Source: Phyllobacteriaceae bacterium
GTDB lineage: Bacteria > Pseudomonadota > Alphaproteobacteria > Rhizobiales > Rhizobiaceae
Direction: 5' to 3'
DNA length: 64,000 nt
Assembly: GCA_002708825.1 (NCBI GenBank)
Contig: PAPF01000033.1
Span: forward strand, 33,320-97,319
Part shown: in pieces, positions 53,184 through 59,861 of the stretch
Layout: every line of letters begins with the position of its first letter
Position numbering within the stretch: the stretch's first letter is position 1
Notes under the pieces: model-generated
Seen by the model: the letters and a program-made list of their open reading frames with translations, nothing else
Databases searched by the model: none
Told to the model about the DNA's origin: nothing
Translations under genes and position numbers: made by a program

Positions 53184-54104
53184 ATGGACGACGATGCGAT
53201 CGACAGCGGAGCCAGGGACTGGCTGGAAGCCGAACTGGCCGACACACTGGACGAGGATTACGAACTTGAACTGGAAGACGCCGCGCTCTCCATGGAGATC
53301 AGGAAGATCTACCAGCGTGCCCATGGCGAGACGATCCCGCGCAAGGAGTATTTCCAGGCGCTGCTGCGGCTGCAGGCCGAACTGATCAAGCTGCAGGACT
53401 GGGTGGTGCATACCCGCCAGAAGGTGGTCGTGATCTTCGAGGGGCGCGATTCGGCCGGCAAGGGCGGCGTCATCAAGCGGATCACGCAGCGGCTCAATCC
53501 GCGCGTCGTGCGCACGGTCGCCCTGCCGGCGCCTTCGGACCGGGAGAAGACGCAGTGGTATTTCCAGCGCTACGTCCCGCACCTTCCGGCCGGCGGCGAA
53601 ATCGTGCTGTTCGACCGGTCGTGGTACAACCGGGCCGGCGTGGAGCGGGTGATGGGCTTCGCAACGCCGGCGCAGGTGGAGCAGTTCTTCCAGGACGTGC
53701 CGGAATTCGAGAAGATGCTGGCCCGCGACGGCATCAAGCTGGTCAAGTACTGGTTCTCCATCACCGACGAGGAACAGCAGTTGCGCTTCCTGATGCGCAT
53801 CCACGATCCGCTGAAGCAGTGGAAGCTGTCGCCCATGGACCTGCAGTCGCGGGTCCGCTGGGAGCACTATACCAAGGCCAAGGAGGAAACCTTCGCGCGC
53901 ACGAACATCCCCGAGGCGCCCTGGTACATCGTGGAAGGCAACGACAAGAAACGGGCAAGGCTCAACTGCATGGACCACCTGCTTTCGCTCTTTCCCTACG
54001 AGGAAGTGCCAAGCGAGGAGATCACGTTGCCCGAGCGCGTGTTCAACCCGGATTACGAGCGGGCGGTGCTGCCGCCGGAACTCTACGTGCCCCAGAAATA
54101 CTGA
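53184..54104 (+). CDS. ppk2: Polyphosphate kinase 2
   Basis: Uses polyphosphate to phosphorylate nucleoside diphosphates (or the reverse). The protein is 306 aa, a one-domain PPK2. Walker A is EGRDSAGKGG at residues 86-95, Walker B EIVLFDRSWYNRAG near 139-152, and the lid region MGFATPAQVEQFFQ follows. An earlier ATG at 53160 is in frame, but AGGGAGA lies correctly before 53184. It is not obviously linked to the flanking operons. The class (ADP- or GDP-preferring) cannot be fixed by eye. Confidence 0.93.
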   Translation: MDDDAIDSGARDWLEAELADTLDEDYELELEDAALSMEIRKIYQRAHGETIPRKEYFQALLRLQAELIKLQDWVVHTRQKVVVIFEGRDSAGKGGVIKRITQRLNPRVVRTVALPAPSDREKTQWYFQRYVPHLPAGGEIVLFDRSWYNRAGVERVMGFATPAQVEQFFQDVPEFEKMLARDGIKLVKYWFSITDEEQQLRFLMRIHDPLKQWKLSPMDLQSRVRWEHYTKAKEETFARTNIPEAPWYIVEGNDKKRARLNCMDHLLSLFPYEEVPSEEITLPERVFNPDYERAVLPPELYVPQKY

Positions 54105-54161
54105 TCCGCGCCGGGCGGAAGCCTGCCTGGCCAAAGGCCGGGCGGACCGTCAGCGCGGATC
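54103..54161. other. Structured convergent 3' region between ppk2 and the response regulator
   Basis: GATCCGCGC (54103-54111) pairs with GCGCGGATC (54153-54161), enclosing a second stem (54125-54132 with 54136-54143, one G-U pair). It overlaps both gene ends and could act as a bidirectional transcription block, though no T-tract is present. Confidence 0.4.
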
Positions 54162-55526
54162 CTTGAGCTTGCCGAGGATGCGGTAGACATTGCGCTCGCT
54201 GATGCCGAGGCGGGCGGCCAGTTCCTGCCTGTTGCCACCGTGGCGCTCGACGAGTTTTGCGACATATGCGTCGCGCAGTTCGTCAATCGTCGGTTCGCTG
54301 CCGAAGGCGAGCGTGATCCCGCTGCCGGCCTTGCCGTCGCCAGCCTCGGGCAGCGAGATGTGTTCGGGCTGGATGCGGGCGCTCTTGCCGGAAATGAGGA
54401 ACGCGCGCTCCACCACGTTGCGCAATTCGCGGATATTGCCCGGCCAGCCATAGCGGGTGAGCGCCTTCAGGGCGGAAGGTGCGAACTGCTTGGCGATGTT
54501 GCGTGAGAACTTTCGGTTGGCGAGGAAGAATTCGGCGAGGGCCGGGATGTCCTCGCGCCGTTCGCGCAGCGGCGGGACGTGGATTTCGAAGGCCGAGAGC
54601 CGGTAATAGAGGTCGTTGCGGAATTCCTGCCCGCCGGCCATGGTGCGCAGGTCACGATTGGTCGCAGCGACGAAGCGGACATCGGATTCCAGGTCGCGCG
54701 TCCCGCCGACGCGGCGGAACTTGCCCGTTTCAAGAACGCGCAGGAGCTTGGCCTGGATGGTGGGGCTGATCTCGCCGATCTCGTCGAGAAAGACAGTCCC
54801 GCCATCGGCGATCTCGACCAGGCCCTCCTTGCGGCGGTCAGCGCCGGTGAAGGCGCCGCGTTCATGGCCGAAAAGCTCGGATTCGAAGAGGGTTTCCTGC
54901 AGCGACGCGCAATCGATGGCGACGAAATGCTTGGCGGCGCGCTCCGAATTGGCATGCACGGCCTGGGCGACCAGTTCCTTGCCGACACCGCTTTCGCCGA
55001 GGATGAGGACCGTGGTATCGGCGCCGGCGACAATGGAAATCATGCGCCGCACCTCGCGGATGGCCGCGCTCTCCCCGATGATGTTCGGACCGGCCGATGG
55101 CCGGGCCTGCGACTGCCAGAACTCGGCGGAACGCCGCAGTTCGGCCTTCTCCAGCACGCGGGCAATCGCCAGTTCCAGGCTCTGCCCCGAAACCGGCTTG
55201 ACGAGATATTCGGAGGCACCGGCCTTCACGGCTTCGACGGCCTGGGCGATGGAGCCGAAAGCGGTGAGGATGATGACCGGGCACTGTTCGGAGAGTTCCG
55301 GCAGATAGTCCAGTCCGTCCATGTCGGGCAGGCGCATGTCGAGCATGGCGAGCGAAGGCTCGAACTCGGTCATGGCGCGGTCGGCCTCGGCACGCGAGGT
55401 CACGCCACGCGGTTCAAAACCAAGCCTGGCGAGTTGCTCGACGAGCAGGCGGTTGAGCGTGTTGTCATCCTCGATGACGAGGACGCGTCCCGAGCGGCGG
55501 GATCCTGCCACCTTCTTTTCAGGCAT
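54150..55526 (-). CDS. NtrC-family sigma-54-dependent response regulator
   Basis: A 458-aa activator. The receiver domain (about residues 14-128) has acidic pair Asp20/Asp21, phospho-acceptor Asp63 (MLDMRLPDMDG), Thr88 and Lys110. The AAA+ domain has Walker A GESGVGKE at 177-184 and the sigma-54-contacting GAFTGA loop at 224-229. A Fis-type helix-turn-helix ends the protein (HGGNRQELAARLGISERNVYRILGKL). It overlaps the sensor kinase gene by 8 nt and is the last gene of the molybdoenzyme operon. The likely target is this operon, which would make it self-regulated. The operon promoter lies outside the window. Confidence 0.92.
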   Translation of the reverse strand: MPEKKVAGSRRSGRVLVIEDDNTLNRLLVEQLARLGFEPRGVTSRAEADRAMTEFEPSLAMLDMRLPDMDGLDYLPELSEQCPVIILTAFGSIAQAVEAVKAGASEYLVKPVSGQSLELAIARVLEKAELRRSAEFWQSQARPSAGPNIIGESAAIREVRRMISIVAGADTTVLILGESGVGKELVAQAVHANSERAAKHFVAIDCASLQETLFESELFGHERGAFTGADRRKEGLVEIADGGTVFLDEIGEISPTIQAKLLRVLETGKFRRVGGTRDLESDVRFVAATNRDLRTMAGGQEFRNDLYYRLSAFEIHVPPLRERREDIPALAEFFLANRKFSRNIAKQFAPSALKALTRYGWPGNIRELRNVVERAFLISGKSARIQPEHISLPEAGDGKAGSGITLAFGSEPTIDELRDAYVAKLVERHGGNRQELAARLGISERNVYRILGKLKDPR

Positions 55527-57396
55527 CGGCAGCCGGCAGCGTGACCATGAATTCGGTGCCCTCCCCAAGCGTGCTGGCGACCATGATCGAGCCGCCATAG
55601 CGCTCGACGATGGCCTTGCAGATGGACAATCCCAGACCGCGGCCTGTGGTGCCATCGGCCCGCCGGCTCCAGAAGGGCAGGAATATCCTTTCGAGGTCCT
55701 GCGGTGCAATACCGGTGCCCGTGTCAGAAAACCGCAGGATGACCTGGCCGCCCGACATCGTGCCGGCAATGCGGAACGTCCCGCCTTCCGGCATGGCATG
55801 AATGGCATTCTGCGTCAGGTTGACAACGATCATCCGCATGTCGCTGTCTGCCCCCAGGACCCGCAACCCGGGGTCGACCGACAGTATCCATTCGATCCCC
55901 GCCTGGCTGAACTGGAAGGACAGGAGCGCCATCACATCGGGTGTGAGCTTGTCGAGCGCAACGAGTTCCTGGTCCCTTGGCGGTTCGCTGAGGCGCATCA
56001 GGCTTTCGGTCACGGCCAGGCACTTGTCGATCTCGGTACGCGCTATGTCGATGTAGTGCCGGTAGGTCTCGGGAAGGCTCCCTTCCGGCATGGTTTCCTG
56101 GATTGCCGACAGCGCCAGTTCGATGGACGAGAGCGGATTGTGGATTTCGTGGGCAACACCGGTTGCCAGAAGGCCGATCTCGGAAAGGCGGTGCTTCTGG
56201 GACAGGACGACATCCTGCGACAGGTCGCGGATCGACTCCACGACACAAGGCGCAATGCCTGCCGATGACGGCAGGTCCACGCGTGCGGCTGAAACCTCGA
56301 CGAAAAGCTGCGCATCGTTTTCCAGCATGTGCGCATCGGTGAATTTCACGGCGGACCGGCCCGGTGATTGCAGGGCGATCACCGGACAGGTGACGAGCGT
56401 TTGCGGGCAAGGCTCGCTGCGGGCATGGCTCGACCGGTAGCACTTTTCGCCGATGACCCGTGCCTTGTCCTGGTGCACCTGGCGGCAATAGGCGTCGTTC
56501 GCCTTGAGGATGTTGAAGTCCGCGTCGATCACCCTGATGCCATCGGGAATGGAATCGATGACCGATTGCAGAGAGCGCTCGGCGGCCGCCACATTCTCGA
56601 CCATGGCTTCGATCCTTGCCGCCATCCGGTTGAATGCGCCGGCGCAGCTTCCGATCTCGTCATGACCCTGCACCGGCGCCCGCGCACCCAGCACGCCGCC
56701 GGCGATTTCCTCGCTTGCTGCCCGAAGCCTGGAAATTCGCGCGAGCACGAGCCTGTCCACCGCGAACCAGAGGGCGATGCCGCTTGCCAGGATCACGACC
56801 AGGCCGCTGAGGCCCAGGATGCCCGCGGTACGAAGCGCGCTGGAACGAATGCCGGCGGCATCGTAGTCAACGACCAGGACGCCATTCACCGGATGGGTGG
56901 CGGCCGGTCCATGGCATTCGCGGCAGGCCGGCTGGTTGCGGACAGGATTGATCGAGCGAAGCCATTCACCACCCCCGGCCCCCTGGACAAAAGCGGTGCG
57001 CGGCGCCGCATCGGCAAGGGAGAGATCCACATGCTCATCGCGGAACCGGGAGCCCAGGACATGGGGTGTCGACGAGAACCGGATTTCGCCTTGCGGATCG
57101 AGGATCGTCACGCCGGCTATGCGCTCCTGCCGGCCAAGCCGGTCGACAATGTCGCGCAAACCGGGAATGTCGCGCTTGAGCATGGCGTTTTCCAGGGCTG
57201 CCTCGAGGAGATGGTTGACCTCCATCGAGGCGCGGGCGTGATCCTCGATCAACTGTCCTCGATAGATGATCATCACCAGGGCCAGGAAGCAGAGCGACAC
57301 CAGCGTCAGGATGCCGACGAGAAGGACCAGGAAGCGCCGGCTCAAACTTGCGTTCACGAAGGATGCCAGCCCGGCGGACATGTCCTGCGGGGTCAT
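55519..57396 (-). CDS. Sensor histidine kinase with periplasmic CXXCH haem motif and cysteine-rich PAS
   Basis: A 625-aa membrane kinase. Helix 1 is about residues 22-45. A periplasmic sensor (46-190) contains CRECH at 158-162, a c-type haem attachment motif. Helix 2 is about 191-213, HAMP about 214-265 and PAS about 275-370, the last with Cys319, His324, Cys330 and Cys337. The phospho-accepting His416 sits in GVAHEIHNPLSS, and the ATPase has NLTQNAIHAMPEGG and GTGRGLGLSICKA-like G boxes (TTGRGLGLSICKAIV). The ATG at 57396 overlaps the stop of the upstream Fe-S gene. A haem-based redox or ligand sensor is inferred; haem attachment is not shown. Confidence 0.88.
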   Translation of the reverse strand: MTPQDMSAGLASFVNASLSRRFLVLLVGILTLVSLCFLALVMIIYRGQLIEDHARASMEVNHLLEAALENAMLKRDIPGLRDIVDRLGRQERIAGVTILDPQGEIRFSSTPHVLGSRFRDEHVDLSLADAAPRTAFVQGAGGGEWLRSINPVRNQPACRECHGPAATHPVNGVLVVDYDAAGIRSSALRTAGILGLSGLVVILASGIALWFAVDRLVLARISRLRAASEEIAGGVLGARAPVQGHDEIGSCAGAFNRMAARIEAMVENVAAAERSLQSVIDSIPDGIRVIDADFNILKANDAYCRQVHQDKARVIGEKCYRSSHARSEPCPQTLVTCPVIALQSPGRSAVKFTDAHMLENDAQLFVEVSAARVDLPSSAGIAPCVVESIRDLSQDVVLSQKHRLSEIGLLATGVAHEIHNPLSSIELALSAIQETMPEGSLPETYRHYIDIARTEIDKCLAVTESLMRLSEPPRDQELVALDKLTPDVMALLSFQFSQAGIEWILSVDPGLRVLGADSDMRMIVVNLTQNAIHAMPEGGTFRIAGTMSGGQVILRFSDTGTGIAPQDLERIFLPFWSRRADGTTGRGLGLSICKAIVERYGGSIMVASTLGEGTEFMVTLPAADA

Positions 57397-58433
57397 GGCA
57401 TGACCTGGAACAGTTTCGCATGGTGATTTGTCTTCTGACATGTCGGGCATAGCCGTGACCGGGACGCAGAACGGCCCGGCCGATGAAACCCCGCCCCGCA
57501 TGCCGCACACGTCAACCTGTCTAGCCCGATCCGCACGTCTTTGCCAGTTCCCGCCATGTCGATGCCTATCGCGTTGCTGTCACAGACCGCTGCGCACAAG
57601 CCGCAACCGGAGCAGGCATCGGGCCGCAGGACATATTCCGCCGCGCCTTCTCTTCCCGTCGCAAGGCCGATGGCGCCTTCCGGGCAGACGCGCGCGCAAA
57701 GGTCGCAGCCGCTGCAGGCCGCCTCGTCGATCTGCGGGACGGCCTGGCAGACGGCGCCAGCATCCGCGGACGATGGCGACGATGCCAGGAGGTCGACCAG
57801 TGCCTGCCGGCGCGGTGGCGTATCCGCAACGGATTGGCCGGCGGCCGCCAGCAGGAAGCGCCGGCGCGAGGGATCCGGGCGATCCCCGCCGCCGGCATGG
57901 CGCCAATGGGCAGAAAGCGCTGCCGGCCGCGTCACCTCCACGCCCGCCAGGCCGCGCGATGTCATCATGCGATTGAAAAGGCCCATACGGGCCGTGAAGT
58001 TCTCCCCGCCGCCCCAGGCACAACCGTCGCAGTCTCCGGCATGGATTTCGAGCCGGCGCACGCCCCTTGCGTGCATGGCGGCCAGCATGGCGAGATCGAT
58101 GGCATGGACGCAGGGGAGCGTCGCCTTCGTTCGCGTGCCGGCCTTGCCGCAGACCGCCAGTGCGCCATCGCCGTGGCGGGGCAATTCGCCAAGGACGGCA
58201 ACCGCCGCCTGCGGACATGCGGGCTGGCACAGGCCGCAACCGGTGCAGGCCTGCGTGTCGATGCCCAGGCTGTCCTCGTCCTGCACGATGGCACCGTGCG
58301 GGCAGGCATCCTGACACTTGTCGCAGTCCATCGGGAGCGGGCCGCCCAGCAGGCAACGGTCCGCGTCGATGTCCGGCAAGACGACCGGGCCACCTCCGTT
58401 TCTCTCTGACCGGCGACCGGTGAATGGCAGCAT
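57393..58433 (-). CDS. Multi-cluster 4Fe-4S protein with C-terminal CXXC pair
   Basis: A 346-aa protein with four ferredoxin-type motifs in two pairs: Cys27/37/40/44 and Cys63/66/69/73 at the N-terminus, Cys240/243/246/250 and Cys274/277/280/284 in the C-terminal half. Between them is a globular segment with GDCDGCAWGG, and at the end a zinc-ribbon-like pair (CAAC at 309-312, CPTC at 329-332). No start signal peptide is visible; an internal SRRRFLLAAAG at 189-199 looks like a twin-arginine motif but lies mid-protein. It starts 4 nt after the TorD-like gene. It may deliver electrons or mature the enzyme; the function is not assigned. Confidence 0.75.
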   Translation of the reverse strand: MLPFTGRRSERNGGGPVVLPDIDADRCLLGGPLPMDCDKCQDACPHGAIVQDEDSLGIDTQACTGCGLCQPACPQAAVAVLGELPRHGDGALAVCGKAGTRTKATLPCVHAIDLAMLAAMHARGVRRLEIHAGDCDGCAWGGGENFTARMGLFNRMMTSRGLAGVEVTRPAALSAHWRHAGGGDRPDPSRRRFLLAAAGQSVADTPPRRQALVDLLASSPSSADAGAVCQAVPQIDEAACSGCDLCARVCPEGAIGLATGREGAAEYVLRPDACSGCGLCAAVCDSNAIGIDMAGTGKDVRIGLDRLTCAACGAGFHRPGRSASRSRLCPTCQKTNHHAKLFQVMP

Positions 58434-58437
58434 CCGC

Positions 58438-59175
58438 CTACCAGCTTTCCGCCTGGCCGGGGACATAGGCCGCCATTTCCGGTTCGGGGCTCCCGCTACT
58501 GCCGGTCCTCTTCACCTCCGGACTCCGGCGCTCGATTCCGGTACTGGCCAACAGGGCGTCGCGAATTTCCTCGACCACCGCATGCGTCAGGCGGGCAGCG
58601 GCCCGGTAGAACGGCGTGCGGGCGCGCGCATCGACCCGGTCGGCGAAATCGGGGAGCCAGACCAGCAGGCCGGCATCGAGGAAACGGGCGCAGTCGGCGC
58701 GGGCATCGCCGGTATCCAGGCGCAGGAGATGCGCCGTGAACTGCAACTGGTGCACGAGGTTGTCGTCAGGGCGCTTGCGCCAGTCCGGCACTTCGACGCC
58801 ATAGCGGCGATACCAGGACCGTGTCTCGAACATCGGACCCTGCCGTTCCAACCCGTCCTCGGTCAGCCAGACGGACCCGTTCGGCGAGATGCGGTAGGCA
58901 TGGGTCAGGTAGATGTCCGCAAAGTCGGATGCGAGATCGTCAAGCGATGCCGGATCGGGCGGACGGGGCAATGCGCCGAAGGCCGCGGCCATGCCGGCAA
59001 GCGCCTCGTCCGCATCGGCGGATGCCAGGATACCGGCCATCCATTGCGTCAGCGCCGAGGCCTGCCAGCCTTCAAGGAAGGCGGCGTCAACCTCGCGGTC
59101 GTGGAGACGCGCAAGCAGGTCCACGACATCGGCCAGCATTACCGCTCCGGCACCTTCAGCCCGCCCGCCGCTCAT
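58438..59175 (-). CDS. TorD/DmsD-like molybdoenzyme chaperone
   Basis: A 245-aa all-helical protein of the TorD family. These cytoplasmic chaperones bind the Tat signal of a molybdoenzyme and help cofactor insertion. The characteristic block DLASDFADIYLTHAYRISPNGSVWLTEDGLERQGP and the following WYRRYGVEVPDWRKRPDDNLVHQLQF are visible. The C-terminal 25 residues are polar and probably unstructured. The ATG overlaps the stop of the Fe-S subunit gene by 4 nt, so it is translationally coupled to its client operon. The client is very likely the catalytic subunit two genes upstream. Confidence 0.88.
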   Translation of the reverse strand: MSGGRAEGAGAVMLADVVDLLARLHDREVDAAFLEGWQASALTQWMAGILASADADEALAGMAAAFGALPRPPDPASLDDLASDFADIYLTHAYRISPNGSVWLTEDGLERQGPMFETRSWYRRYGVEVPDWRKRPDDNLVHQLQFTAHLLRLDTGDARADCARFLDAGLLVWLPDFADRVDARARTPFYRAAARLTHAVVEEIRDALLASTGIERRSPEVKRTGSSGSPEPEMAAYVPGQAESW

Positions 59176-59840
59176 TTGGTCACCACGCCCTTGGAATGGG
59201 GCACGAAGACGATCGAGGGATGCGTCAGTTCAGGGTCGGCCATGGAATGAACCTGATCGACCACCTGATCCAGCGGTCCGCGCGCCTTCGTCTCATGGGT
59301 CCCGTCGCGCAACTGGTCGATCGGTCCGATGTCGAGCACGCGCATCATGCAGGCGCTGACGCAATAAGGCTTGCGGCCGGCCTCCAGTTCGTCGATGCAC
59401 ATGTTGCATTTCTTGACGAGATTGTCCTCCGGGTCGAATTGCGGCGCACCGAAGGGACAGGCGGCCTCGCACTTGCGGCAGCCTATGCACAGCGTCGAAT
59501 CGATGTCGACGACGCCATTGTCCTTGCGCTTGAAGATCGCCCCGGTCGGGCATGCCGGCAGGCAGGCCGGTTCGGCGCAATGGTTGCAGGACATGTTGAT
59601 CTTGAAGGCAAAGACTTCCGGATAGGTCCCCCCCTCGATGTACTGGACCCGCCGAAAACGGGGACCGGGCGCCAGTCCGTTCTTGTCCTTGCAGGCGATC
59701 TCGCAGGCGCGGCAGCCGATGCAGTCGACATTGTTGTGAATGAAGCCGAGCTGCATGTCGGGGACGACCGGTTCATAGACCTCGCGCTTGCGCTTCTTGA
59801 CCGCGGCCTTGATCTTCGTCTTGTCGAGTTGCTGAGCCAT
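59172..59840 (-). CDS. DmsB/NrfC-like 16-cysteine ferredoxin subunit
   Basis: A 222-aa electron-transfer subunit with four Cys groups in the order typical for four [4Fe-4S] clusters: CIGCRACEIAC (residues 40-50), CNHCAEPACLPACP (85-98), CIGCRKCEAACP (118-129) and CNMC with CVSAC (145-164). There is no signal peptide, so export would be as a complex with the Tat-tagged catalytic subunit, as in DmsAB. It follows the catalytic gene by 21 nt. The long C-terminal tail (about 170-222) is specific and may contact the cytochrome. Confidence 0.93.
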   Translation of the reverse strand: MAQQLDKTKIKAAVKKRKREVYEPVVPDMQLGFIHNNVDCIGCRACEIACKDKNGLAPGPRFRRVQYIEGGTYPEVFAFKINMSCNHCAEPACLPACPTGAIFKRKDNGVVDIDSTLCIGCRKCEAACPFGAPQFDPEDNLVKKCNMCIDELEAGRKPYCVSACMMRVLDIGPIDQLRDGTHETKARGPLDQVVDQVHSMADPELTHPSIVFVPHSKGVVTK

Positions 59841-59861
59841 CAGGTGTCTCCGTTCGGAAGG

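Noticed and set aside
57953..58000. Twin-arginine-like SRRRFLLAAAG treated as an export signal of the multi-cluster Fe-S protein
   Set aside because: It lies at residue 189 of the frame with two ferredoxin motifs before it and no convincing start codon with ribosome site just upstream; kept only as a hint of fusion.
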